From Treponema sp. (lineage in GTDB: Bacteria; Spirochaetota; Spirochaetia; Treponematales; Treponemataceae), in assembly GCA_024402635.1 (NCBI GenBank), contig JAKSTJ010000001.1, forward strand, positions 35,875-99,874: a DNA stretch of 64,000 nt, read 5' to 3'. How positions within the stretch are numbered: the first letter of the stretch is position 1; the number at the start of each line of letters is the position of its first letter. The translations under genes were made by a program, and so were the position numbers. The notes below the pieces were generated by a model. It had not been told where the DNA came from, searched no databases, and saw only the letters and a program-made list of their open reading frames with translations. Below are positions 42,825-51,926 of the stretch, piece by piece.

Positions 42825-44672
42825 GTGAAAAAAATTACATATTTTATATTAACTGTATTCTTATTTTTCTCATGTAATCATTCTTCTATTAATATAGAAG
42901 ACAAAGACATTGTAAATGTAACTTTTATAAATAAATCATCATTTGAAGTAAATGTTTATACTTATGAAAATCCTCTGAATGGGAAAGCAGCAGATATTTC
43001 AATAGCTTCAGGTTGTGAAAAAATCATAAAACTAAAACCTAGTCCTAGTGAAATGGGAGATGCTTTTTATTTTGAATATCTGGTTCCTGTTGGAAATATA
43101 TATTTTCCTTATTTTTCATATAACAACTCAAAGAATTATCGTATAGAACGTGGAAAGCAGAATAAAATAATAATAGATGAATTAATTTCTTGTCCAACTG
43201 ATTATTCTTACATAATTTTGGAAAATTGTACTACATCTCCAATTAGACTTATAAATGGAAATAATTATGAGCCAATTTGTACTTGTTTTTCTTCGACTAA
43301 TCAGGAAGATAAAGAATTTTTTGTAAATCCTCAAAATGAAGGGGTGTATTTGCTTGGAAAAAATGATGACAATATCTTTTATCAGGCAAAAAATCTTGCA
43401 GTTGAAATAAATGGTGAAAAATTAAAATTTCCTGAAATTGATTATGTTTTAGGAAATATTTACACCTTTGAAGTAAAAAATAATACAATTGAATTAACAT
43501 CAATCGTGCCTTTTGATGTGGATACTGATAGAAAAATCTGGACAGTTACAACTTCATCTTTATTGTGTAATTCCTTTGTCAAACCAATTATTCGTAAAAG
43601 AAAAAATATTGAAGAAGGAAGTATTATTTGTGGAACTGTTCCTAATAGAAATTACTCAATTGGAATGCAAAAAATAAATCAATACGGTCAACTTTCAGAT
43701 ATCCAGACAGTTACTATAAAACATAATTCATCTGTTAATGTGGATTTTAGTTATGTTATAGATTTTTTAGAAGAGGATGATGGTTCACTTATTCTTTTAT
43801 TGCAAAATGAATTTAGTGAAAATGGAAAAGATGAAACAAAACAGATTTTATGCAGCTATAATTTTGATTTGCAAAAATTAAATTGGAGTTTTGTTTTTGA
43901 AAAAGAATACGTATTTAATCTAAATAGCAGAAATATAATTATTAAATTGCCAGATGGAAGAATTTGTCTTGCTGGTGGGATTATTGAAAATGAAGTTATG
44001 GGATTGTGGTTTGGAGCCTATAATCCTTTGGATAAATCTTTAAAAACAGTGAAAAGCGGATATGGTTCAGATATAAATCAAAATATTGAAACAATGTTTA
44101 CTTCCATTTATTTTGATGGCACAGATTTTTATGTTTGTGGATTTGAAAATTGTGATTATAAATATGCAGAGAAAATTCACAAAGGGATTATTTACAAAAT
44201 TGACTATAATTTAACTTCAACATCTTTGGTTTATGAACATGATAAAGTTTTATTTTTTAGTATAGATGGGGAAGGAAAAGATTATTTTACCTGTGGTGAA
44301 TATGCAGATTCAGGAAATATATTAAAAAGCTGTTTTATTTCTTCGGAAATGATTTCTAATAATCAAAATTTAAAAATTTATACTGGAAAAAATGCATATA
44401 GCCAGTTTAATCAATTATTTGTAAATGAAAATAAAATTTATTTAATGGGATGTTCCAGTAGCGATTTTGCAGGGAATCAAAATATGTCTCCTTTATTGAT
44501 TACAGTAAAAAGAAATGGAGATGAAATGTTTAGAAATGAAGATTTTGGAAAATATAATAAGGCAATTTCTATAATTCCAAACAATATTGGAACATATGTT
44601 CTGGAGCTATATAGTTCAGATTATCAAAAAATTAAATATGTAAGTGTAGATATGTTGGGAAAAGAAAAATAA
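42825..44672 (+). CDS. Large lipoprotein with GTG start
   Basis: 615 residues. The only start that gives the lipoprotein signal (FLFFSC, Cys about 17) is GTG at 42825; it has no ribosome site, which is odd for this genome. The first about 230 residues are beta-rich (VTFINKSSFEVNVYTYE). Residues about 275-600 read as beta-propeller-like repeats (ICLAGGIIENEVMGLWFGAY, FYVCGFENCDYKYAEK, DYFTCGEYADSGNILKSCF, IYLMGCSSSDFAG). It is probably a surface-exposed propeller protein of unknown ligand. Confidence 0.78.
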   Translation: MKKITYFILTVFLFFSCNHSSINIEDKDIVNVTFINKSSFEVNVYTYENPLNGKAADISIASGCEKIIKLKPSPSEMGDAFYFEYLVPVGNIYFPYFSYNNSKNYRIERGKQNKIIIDELISCPTDYSYIILENCTTSPIRLINGNNYEPICTCFSSTNQEDKEFFVNPQNEGVYLLGKNDDNIFYQAKNLAVEINGEKLKFPEIDYVLGNIYTFEVKNNTIELTSIVPFDVDTDRKIWTVTTSSLLCNSFVKPIIRKRKNIEEGSIICGTVPNRNYSIGMQKINQYGQLSDIQTVTIKHNSSVNVDFSYVIDFLEEDDGSLILLLQNEFSENGKDETKQILCSYNFDLQKLNWSFVFEKEYVFNLNSRNIIIKLPDGRICLAGGIIENEVMGLWFGAYNPLDKSLKTVKSGYGSDINQNIETMFTSIYFDGTDFYVCGFENCDYKYAEKIHKGIIYKIDYNLTSTSLVYEHDKVLFFSIDGEGKDYFTCGEYADSGNILKSCFISSEMISNNQNLKIYTGKNAYSQFNQLFVNENKIYLMGCSSSDFAGNQNMSPLLITVKRNGDEMFRNEDFGKYNKAISIIPNNIGTYVLELYSSDYQKIKYVSVDMLGKEK

Positions 44673-44680
44673 GAAGAGTA

Positions 44681-44777
44681 AGATAAAAACTGCTGAAATA
44701 GCGCAGTTTTTATCTACTTCAAGTTTGCGTTGCAAACTTTTTATCAACTGCACATTCTCATTTCATTGCGAATGTGC
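44681..44777. repeat. Three consecutive intergenic hairpins
   Basis: The stems are AGATAAAAACTGC/GCAGTTTTTATCT (44681-44715, terminator-like), AAGTTTGC/GCAAACTT (44721-44739) and GCACATTC/GAATGTGC (44750-44777). They fill the space between two lipoprotein genes. Confidence 0.6.
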
Positions 44778-44836
44778 GTAAAAAGTCAAATCGGAAATTG
44801 ATATTTCCTCATTGAATTTTTATGGGAGTATATTAA

Positions 44837-47800
44837 ATGAAAATAAACTTTTTAAGAAAAATAATTATTACAATTCTTCTGACAACAGTGATTATTTCAT
44901 GTCAGTTTTCCAGTGATTCAAATCAGAAACAAAATTATACTCCATCTCCTTCATTTTTCTGGGGAACCTGGATTCGCATGGATAATGGTTCTGAATATTA
45001 CATCGATGAAAAAAAAGTTGTTACAGAAAATAAAGAATTTCAAATAGATGCTAAAAACTCAGATTCCTCAACTTTAAAAATTAAAAATATGACAGAATTT
45101 GAAAAGCAGAGTGATAGTGTAATTATAAATGATGGAATTCCTTACTTTCGAAAAGGAGGAACAGATTTAAAATATACACTTAAATTAGTTGGATTTGATA
45201 ATGTTATAAATAGTTCTTTTCGAGCTGCTTCTGGAACATCATTAGGGGGAGTAAAAGCAAAAGGCCAGTCAGGAAAGTATCCATCATATACAGATGAAAA
45301 TATTTCAGACGATTCTGGAGAAATAACTTTAATTTCAAAAACTGTAGATGATGAAAATACAGTTACCATTGATACAGGAGATGGAGTAGTTGTTATTCCA
45401 GGTATTAAAATTGGTAATGATGGAGATTTTGCAGGAACAATTCCATTAGTTGGAAAAGATGATTATGTTTTGAAAATTACAGGAGAGATTCCTGAAGAAG
45501 AAAAAACAGATGGTTATCTGTATGGAAATAATTTTAAGTCTTATCCAATGAAACTTTCAATTAAAAATGTAAGTGAAGTAACAAGTGCATTTTCTGTTTG
45601 TACAATTTCTTCAAAAGATCCAAATTTAATAATTACATCAAATGAACCTATTAAAGAGGGAATTGCAATTTCTACAATGAAGCCTGGAGCTGAAAAAGTT
45701 ATAGATATAAATGTATTATATAAATCTATTAGTGCAGGTTATGTTGATGCTCAAATAGATATTCAGATTCAAAATGCAAAAACTGGGCTTTCGTGGGTAG
45801 ATTGTGTTCCACTCAGATTTTATAAAGGATTAACACCAATTACTGTTTCTGCCATAAATACGGAAAATAATATTATTTCAGCTTTAAACGGTTTTGTTAT
45901 ATATCCTGATGGAAATTCTCAATTTTTTCAGGTTCCTCATAATTCTTACAATACAATTTATGTTCCAACATTTTTGAAAGATGATAATTATTTACTAGCA
46001 TTTTGTGGGGCAACAGTAGAGGGAAATCTTTCTGAAAGTACAGAAATGTTTTATACAGTAAATTGCGGAAGTTCTGAAGCTCAATATCCAGTAACAACAG
46101 GTGCTGATGCCATTAGGTATTATGGTTATGGAGAACCAAACGAAACTGAAGATAATGCATTCTTTGCCTCAAAGTTTTTTCAAGCATATTTGGAAGAAGG
46201 TGAAATTGATTATTATAAAATTTCAATAGCTGGTGGCGAAATTTCAGTTCCTTCTGGAAAACGGGTTTATACATTAAATTATATTACAGAAGTTGGAGTT
46301 AGTCCTGAAACTGAATTATTTACTCAGGGAGATATTGTTGATGAAAATAATCTTCCAGTCTTAAAAGCTGAAAATTATATTTTTGATGGCTGGTATTTTA
46401 ATGGAAATAAAATAGAAAACAATTTAACTGTAAACAATAATATTTATCTGGTCGCTAAATGGATTCCTGTTGATTATTCAATTACATATGAATTAAATGG
46501 TGGCGAAAAGTCAGAGTCAAATCCAGATAAGTATAATATTCAGACAGAAACAATAATTTTGAAATCTCCATCTAAAATTGGTTATGATTTTGCAGGCTGG
46601 TATATTGATAAAGAATTTAGAAATCCTATTACCGAAATTTCAAAAGGTTCTTTTGGAAATAAAACTATTTATGCAAAATGGATTCCAACTGAATATTTGA
46701 TTACCTATGTTTTAAATGAAGGCACCAATAATGATGAAAATCCTGAATTTTATAATATTGAAAATGAAACTGTGATTTTAAAATCACCATCAAAACAGAA
46801 TTATATTTTTGACGGATGGTATGTAAATCCTGATTTTGAAAATAAAATAGAATCAATTGTTAGTGGATCATATGGAAAAATAAAATTATATGCAAAATGG
46901 AATCCAGAAAGCTTTTTAATCAATTATGAGTTAAATGGCGGTACAAATTATTCAACAAATCCAAAAATATATAATATTGAGTCAGGTGAAATAATTTTGC
47001 AAAATCCAGAAAAAAATGCCTATGATTTTATAGGCTGGTATTCTGATTCCGAATTTAAGATTGAAAATAATAAAATTGGAACAGGAAGTTCTGGTAATAA
47101 GACTTTTTATGCAAAATGGAAGCCTGTGGAATATAGTATTACTTATGTGATGAATGGTGGTACTAATTCTGAAAGTAATCCTAATAGTTATAATATTGAA
47201 ACTAATGATATTATTTTAAATTCACCTTCAAGAACTGGCTATACTTTTGATGGATGGTATGCAGATTCAGGTTATAGAAATAAATTAGAAAAAATTATCA
47301 CAGGAAGTTTTGGAAATAAAACTATTTATGCTAAATGGAGTCCTGTAAGTTATTCGATTACATATAATTTAAATGGCGGCTCAAATTATTACACAAATCC
47401 TAAAAACTTTACAATAGAATCTCAAATTAATTTAAGAGAAGCCTCTAAAGATGGGTACACATTTGCCGGCTGGTATACTGATTCAAATTTTATAACCAAA
47501 AAAGAATCAATTTCAAAGGGAACAACAGGAAATGTAACTTTATATGCAAAATGGGAATTACTTGAATATAAAATTAGGCTATATTCATGGGAGGATTATA
47601 TTGGAGATGTGGAACTTCCGAAAACATTTACAGTTGAAAGTGGTATTATAGAATTGCCAGTTCCAGATCGAGTCGGTTATATTTTTTTGGGTTGGTATTG
47701 TGCTAATCTTAATGTTCAGAAATATGTTAGTATAATTGATTCTAGTAAGTATAGACAGGATATCACTCTTCATCCAGAATGGCGTCCAATAGATTATACC

Positions 47801-48907
47801 ATCACATATAATCTGGGAGATTCTATAATTAATGACATTTATACAATTAATCGTAGTAAAGAATTACTAGTACCAGAGAAAAGTGGATATCTATTTAAAG
47901 GTTGGTATAAAGAACCTGAGTTTATTAATAGGGTCGAAACTATTATTCAAGGGACTTCTGGGGATATAGAGTTATATGCAAAATGGGAAATCGTAAACTA
48001 TACAATTTCTTATTCTGATATGACAGGTGCCATTAATTCATCGTTAAATCCTTCTTCTTATAATGTTGAAGATATAGTTGAAGTACTATATGAACCAACA
48101 AAGCCAGGTTTTAAGTTTGGGTATTGGTATGAAAAAATATCAAACGATTCAACCGTGTATGAAATTAAAATTGATAAGATTAATAAAGGAAGTATAGGAA
48201 ATAAAGTTCTCTATGCTAAATGGTATAATGATTCATTAATGAATTTAATGGAAAGTGATGTAGATTCACTAGTTTTACCAAATGAAGATATTTATATTAA
48301 GTGTGTAGGAAATTGGAATACTATATGGAAGTTAAGAGAAAAATTAAAAAGTTTTAATTATTCTTTTTTTATTGATTTAAGTGAACTTGATTCTTCTATA
48401 AATGTAGATTTTTCTGGATTTGTTAATTTAACGGGAATAGTTCTGCCAGATAATATGAAAACAATTGGAACTAGTAGTTTCATTTTTTGCTCAAATCTTA
48501 CATATGTCGAGTTGCCTAAAAACTTGGAGTACATAGGTTTTAATGCATTTACTTATTGTTATTCCTTAAAAAGCATAATTATTCCTGATAGCGTATCTGA
48601 AATTGGTTTTGATGCATTTTGGGAGTGTATAAATCTTGAAAAAGTATATCTTGGGAAAAATATAAATAAGATTGGAAACAGCGCTTTTGGCTATTGTTCA
48701 TCATTGGAGAAGATTATATTACCATCAGGTATTAAATTTCTAGGTAGGTATGCATTTGACCACTCTACAAAAGTATGTTTCGATAATATAAATGGATGGC
48801 ATTATACATCTTCTGAAGATTTTTCAGGTGGTGTTCTAGTGCAAAGCAATGATTTATCAAATGAGTATAGTAAAAACTATTCTAAATATTGGTATCGTGA
48901 TGAATAA
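44837..48907 (+). CDS. Surface lipoprotein with InlB-type repeats and BspA-type leucine-rich repeats
   Basis: 1356 residues with lipobox ending ISC (about 22). Residues 1-490 are a unique beta-rich region. Residues about 490-1125 contain nine units of the Listeria-Bacteroides (InlB B / Flg_new) repeat, each of about 70 residues with the frame YxITYxLNGG..NP..YNI....I.L..P...GY.F.GWY......G....YAKW; units 6 to 8 have diverged. Residues about 1150-1330 are BspA-type leucine-rich repeats (LTYVELPKNLEYIGFNAFTYC, SLKSIIIPDSVSEIGFDAFWEC). Both repeat types are known from adhesins of host-associated bacteria. The ribosome site is GGGAG. Confidence 0.92.
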   Translation: MKINFLRKIIITILLTTVIISCQFSSDSNQKQNYTPSPSFFWGTWIRMDNGSEYYIDEKKVVTENKEFQIDAKNSDSSTLKIKNMTEFEKQSDSVIINDGIPYFRKGGTDLKYTLKLVGFDNVINSSFRAASGTSLGGVKAKGQSGKYPSYTDENISDDSGEITLISKTVDDENTVTIDTGDGVVVIPGIKIGNDGDFAGTIPLVGKDDYVLKITGEIPEEEKTDGYLYGNNFKSYPMKLSIKNVSEVTSAFSVCTISSKDPNLIITSNEPIKEGIAISTMKPGAEKVIDINVLYKSISAGYVDAQIDIQIQNAKTGLSWVDCVPLRFYKGLTPITVSAINTENNIISALNGFVIYPDGNSQFFQVPHNSYNTIYVPTFLKDDNYLLAFCGATVEGNLSESTEMFYTVNCGSSEAQYPVTTGADAIRYYGYGEPNETEDNAFFASKFFQAYLEEGEIDYYKISIAGGEISVPSGKRVYTLNYITEVGVSPETELFTQGDIVDENNLPVLKAENYIFDGWYFNGNKIENNLTVNNNIYLVAKWIPVDYSITYELNGGEKSESNPDKYNIQTETIILKSPSKIGYDFAGWYIDKEFRNPITEISKGSFGNKTIYAKWIPTEYLITYVLNEGTNNDENPEFYNIENETVILKSPSKQNYIFDGWYVNPDFENKIESIVSGSYGKIKLYAKWNPESFLINYELNGGTNYSTNPKIYNIESGEIILQNPEKNAYDFIGWYSDSEFKIENNKIGTGSSGNKTFYAKWKPVEYSITYVMNGGTNSESNPNSYNIETNDIILNSPSRTGYTFDGWYADSGYRNKLEKIITGSFGNKTIYAKWSPVSYSITYNLNGGSNYYTNPKNFTIESQINLREASKDGYTFAGWYTDSNFITKKESISKGTTGNVTLYAKWELLEYKIRLYSWEDYIGDVELPKTFTVESGIIELPVPDRVGYIFLGWYCANLNVQKYVSIIDSSKYRQDITLHPEWRPIDYTITYNLGDSIINDIYTINRSKELLVPEKSGYLFKGWYKEPEFINRVETIIQGTSGDIELYAKWEIVNYTISYSDMTGAINSSLNPSSYNVEDIVEVLYEPTKPGFKFGYWYEKISNDSTVYEIKIDKINKGSIGNKVLYAKWYNDSLMNLMESDVDSLVLPNEDIYIKCVGNWNTIWKLREKLKSFNYSFFIDLSELDSSINVDFSGFVNLTGIVLPDNMKTIGTSSFIFCSNLTYVELPKNLEYIGFNAFTYCYSLKSIIIPDSVSEIGFDAFWECINLEKVYLGKNINKIGNSAFGYCSSLEKIILPSGIKFLGRYAFDHSTKVCFDNINGWHYTSSEDFSGGVLVQSNDLSNEYSKNYSKYWYRDE

Positions 48908-48942
48908 ATGAAAATAATATCAATAAATAAAAGGAGAAAAAA

Positions 48943-49308
48943 ATGGGAAAAATTTATGTTATTGAATGTGTAATAACTAAGGTTCAAAAATGTTTATGTG
49001 GTTGTAAATTCTGGCTTAGTGGAACAGAAGGTTTTAGCGTAAACATTAATAATCAAAATAAAAACTCTGTGAAATATAATTTGTTAATAGAGAATAATGA
49101 TTTTAATTTATCAGAAAACCCAAATTATACATCAAAAATTCTAAGTTGTGAGTGTAGTTTTAATTCTTCCAGATTAGATTTAGTTTTATTATCGAAGGCA
49201 ATGATGGCAGGGAAAAAATGTCAGATTATTTTTTCTGAACCAGATGGTTTTCTCGATTTTGATACAAGCAACCTCACCATCCAATCCATAACCATTTGCT
49301 CGGAGTAA
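48943..49308 (+). CDS. Small protein coupled to the SIR2 gene
   Basis: 121 residues, no signal peptide, mostly beta. Four Cys cluster near the start (KCLCGCKF, residues about 17-22) and CECSF lies near 72. No family recognised. It has a strong AAAAGGAG site. Its last codons (CGGAGTAA) contain the ribosome site of the SIR2 gene, which starts 4 nt later, so the two are translationally coupled and probably act together. Confidence 0.75.
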   Translation: MGKIYVIECVITKVQKCLCGCKFWLSGTEGFSVNINNQNKNSVKYNLLIENNDFNLSENPNYTSKILSCECSFNSSRLDLVLLSKAMMAGKKCQIIFSEPDGFLDFDTSNLTIQSITICSE

Positions 49309-49312
49309 TTTT

Positions 49313-50968
49313 ATGCCTTCTTCATTTCCACAAGTTCATTCCGAAACTCTTGTAATAATTGGTGCTGGTTCAACTGCTGGTCTTGGATTTCCTGTGACAG
49401 ATAGCCAGACTAAAATTTTTAGAAACTTAGCTGATTCTTCAAAATCTAGTTCTGAAGTTCTTAATAAGTATTTTTCAAATAATGACTTAAAAAAAGTGAA
49501 ATTGTTTTTGAAAATACTGGATTGTTCGAATTGTGATTATTATGAAGTTGATAAAGTTTTGGATGATGGAAAAGTACTTTTTGATTGCAACGATGATTCT
49601 TTAGTAAAAAGACGAATTCATGAACTTCGTAGGGAATATGATTGGGATGCTGCTAAAAAAATTATTAAAATCTGCCCTGGAAATGAAGATAATGATAATC
49701 TTATTCGAGATTTATATTCCTTAATTGATGGAAAACTTTTGCATCAGCAGTCTCTGAAAGTTATTAGCAATGATAAGGAAGAAATTCTTAGTGAAAGTCG
49801 GCTAAATGGTGCAAGAAATTTTATCACTCTTTTTATAAATATGCTCTTTGCTTCATGCTGGTATAAAATTGCTAATGGTGAAAATGCTGAAAATTTTAAT
49901 AAGTATAAATCCTTTGTAAATGCTTTTGACAGATTAATGCAAAAAGAAGCTTCATCTTTTAGTTCCAAATACAATCTTTGGGATAGAGATTTTTATCTTT
50001 TTTCAACTTCTTTTGTTTCTTTTAATTTTGAAATGGTTTTTCCTTGGCTTTTTATGAATTCCCATTATGAATTAAATCATCAAAAAACTTATATAAAAGC
50101 TCGTCCTTTAAATCTTTGGATTGATTATGGTGTTGAACATCGTAGCCGAAAACTAGATGATGAAAAAAATGTAATTCCAACTCTTGAATTTACTGAAGCT
50201 GTGGCCAGTCGTGAAAATGAAAAAGATCATATTGGAACAGAAATAAATCGTTGTGGAAAATTCTATTTTGCTCATGGTTCATCTTATTGGCGAGAATGTC
50301 CTGTTTGTGGAAGAATGTCTTTTTATACTGGAGACACAAAAGATAAATGGAATTATAAATCTAAAAATCTAATTCCAGCTTTTCCAATTCCTTTATTTGA
50401 CACTGATAAAATTAATGAACATACAAAAAAAGAAAATCAATGGCGAAAAGAACTTAAATATGATTCTCTTGAATGTATGCATTGTGGATCAGAGACGAAA
50501 TCTTTTGATTCTCCAATGATTATGCAGACTATGTATAAATCAATTCCAACTTCCTTTTTAGAAGAAATTCAGAGAAATGTAAAAGTAAGTTTAGAAAATG
50601 CACGTCATATTGTTCTTCTTGGATATAGTCTTCCTGTTGATGATACAATCTGGCAGCATGCGTTTGCGGAATGTGTAAAGGCTCGTCAAAAAAACAAAAA
50701 AGCCTATTGTTCTGTAGTAGTTGGAAGAAAGGGTGAAAAACGATGGATTTATCCTGATGAGTTGGATTTATTTTTAGAAAATTCTAAAGATGGATTATCT
50801 TGTACTTCTGCCGTAAAAAATGCCATAGGTATTTTTGGAAAAGAGTATGTTCGTGTCTGGGCAGGTGGAATACCTCAGGTTTTTGGAAATTGTAATGAAA
50901 ATGATGTAAAAGAATTATTATATCCATCAAAATTCTGCAACTGGAATAATACAAGACTTGAAAATTAA
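49313..50968 (+). CDS. SIR2-family NAD-binding protein
   Basis: 551 residues. The N-terminus LVIIGAGSTAGLGFPVT is the Gly-rich NAD motif of SIR2 proteins. SFVSFNFE with N238 matches the TxNYD motif, AHGSSYW with H321 the catalytic His, and HIVLLGYSLPVDD the last SIR2 motif. Two Cys pairs, CPVC (329/332) and CMHC (388/391), form the zinc module. About 180 residues between the first and second motifs form an unusual insert with its own helices. SIR2-like proteins in prokaryotic defence systems hydrolyse NAD to stop phage growth; a deacetylase role is also possible. It has no visible effector domain besides SIR2 and is paired with the small upstream protein. Confidence 0.87.
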   Translation: MPSSFPQVHSETLVIIGAGSTAGLGFPVTDSQTKIFRNLADSSKSSSEVLNKYFSNNDLKKVKLFLKILDCSNCDYYEVDKVLDDGKVLFDCNDDSLVKRRIHELRREYDWDAAKKIIKICPGNEDNDNLIRDLYSLIDGKLLHQQSLKVISNDKEEILSESRLNGARNFITLFINMLFASCWYKIANGENAENFNKYKSFVNAFDRLMQKEASSFSSKYNLWDRDFYLFSTSFVSFNFEMVFPWLFMNSHYELNHQKTYIKARPLNLWIDYGVEHRSRKLDDEKNVIPTLEFTEAVASRENEKDHIGTEINRCGKFYFAHGSSYWRECPVCGRMSFYTGDTKDKWNYKSKNLIPAFPIPLFDTDKINEHTKKENQWRKELKYDSLECMHCGSETKSFDSPMIMQTMYKSIPTSFLEEIQRNVKVSLENARHIVLLGYSLPVDDTIWQHAFAECVKARQKNKKAYCSVVVGRKGEKRWIYPDELDLFLENSKDGLSCTSAVKNAIGIFGKEYVRVWAGGIPQVFGNCNENDVKELLYPSKFCNWNNTRLEN

Positions 50969-51067
50969 AAGCTTAATATATTTGTTTGACGTTGGGATCT
51001 CCTTGTGATATAAGGGCATTTCCAATCATAGCATAGTGTTTTGTTTCATTTTTTTTTGTATAAAAAA

Positions 51068-51120
51068 CTAGTTAAAAACCTAGTTGACATTAAACTCTTC
51101 TCACACTATATTTACTATAT
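51068..51120 (+). promoter_or_regulatory. Promoter and operator-like repeats of the phd/vapC pair
   Basis: TTGACA (51084-51089) and TATATT (51107-51112) are 17 bp apart, a near-perfect promoter. CTAGTT is repeated at 51068 and 51080, overlapping the -35, and ACTATAT at 51105 and 51114, overlapping the -10. These fit autoregulation by the antitoxin. Confidence 0.65.
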
Positions 51121-51141
51121 AACAAATCACTGGAGGGGAAT

Positions 51142-51447
51142 ATGGCACTGGCAATGTCTCAAGTTTCAAATAATTTTTATGATGTTGGTTCCTTTGATGC
51201 TAAAACTTATTTTGCAGAACTTTTAAGAAATGTGGCAGACGGGAAAACTATTCGAATTACAAAAAATGGAAAGCCTGTTGCTATTATGCAGAGTCCTCAA
51301 AAAGTTGTTAATTCAGAAGCAATGGATGCGGTTAAAAAATTAAGAAATATAGGTTATGAAATTGCTGAAAAAGCAGGAAACTATGGCAGCGGAAAAATTA
51401 CTGTAGAAGAAATAATTCAATTAAAAGAAGAAGGGAGAAAATATTAA
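51142..51447 (+). CDS. Phd/YefM-family antitoxin
   Basis: 101 residues. The N-terminal about 60 residues follow the Phd/YefM fold: YDVGSFDAKTYFAELLRNVADGKTIRITKNGKPVAIMQSP, which binds DNA. The C-terminal helices (about 65-101) would neutralise the toxin. The ribosome site GGAGG is 6 nt upstream. The stop overlaps the toxin ATG by 1 nt, which couples their translation. The promoter carries repeats suitable for its own binding. Confidence 0.9.
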   Translation: MALAMSQVSNNFYDVGSFDAKTYFAELLRNVADGKTIRITKNGKPVAIMQSPQKVVNSEAMDAVKKLRNIGYEIAEKAGNYGSGKITVEEIIQLKEEGRKY

Positions 51448-51881
51448 TGGAAACAGTTCTCCCTTTATGTGTAATTGATAATTCTTTCTTAATTTCTGGA
51501 ATTCTTTCTGCATATTGTGATGATGAGAAATCAGATGCTTTGGATTTTATTGAGAATCTTGTTTCTCAAAATGGACAAATTTATGTTCCTCAATTATTCT
51601 GGTTTGAATTAGGAAATGTTTTACTAAATGCTGCAAAACCTAAAAAAAGCGGTGAACCTGCAAGAATTACACAAATTCAATTGGTAGAAATTATGCAACT
51701 GGTTGGTAAACTTCCAATTTACACAGATTCTCAACCGGATTCTCAAGCTATGCAGCGAATTTTGACTTATTCACAGCAGTATAATCTTTCGTTTTATGAT
51801 GCTTCTTATCTTGAATTGGCTAAAAGGTATAATATTCCTTTGAAAACTTATGATAAGAATCTTCAAAAATATTCTATTTAA
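51447..51881 (+). CDS. VapC-type PIN-domain toxin
   Basis: 144 residues. The PIN-domain acidic quartet is complete: D11 (VIDNSF), E54 (WFELGNVLL), D118 (SFYDASYLELA) and D136 (KTYDKNL). Such toxins are Mg-dependent RNases that cut tRNA or rRNA. Pairing a PIN toxin with a Phd-type antitoxin is common. It is located just downstream of the SIR2 module, a typical place for defence or stability genes. Confidence 0.92.
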   Translation: METVLPLCVIDNSFLISGILSAYCDDEKSDALDFIENLVSQNGQIYVPQLFWFELGNVLLNAAKPKKSGEPARITQIQLVEIMQLVGKLPIYTDSQPDSQAMQRILTYSQQYNLSFYDASYLELAKRYNIPLKTYDKNLQKYSI

Positions 51882-51911
51882 AATGTTTTTATAACTAAGT
51901 ATTAATTACTA

Positions 51912-51920
51912 TGTTATTAT
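51912..51920 (+). promoter_or_regulatory. Extended -10 element before the CotH gene
   Basis: TGTTATTAT is an extended -10 box ending 6 nt before the ATG at 51927. There is no ribosome site, so the message is probably leaderless. Confidence 0.4.
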
Positions 51921-51926
51921 AAATAT

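Noticed and set aside
46400..48250. CRISPR-like periodicity
   Set aside because: The roughly 210-bp periodicity is explained by coding InlB-type repeats; no short identical repeats with unique spacers are present.
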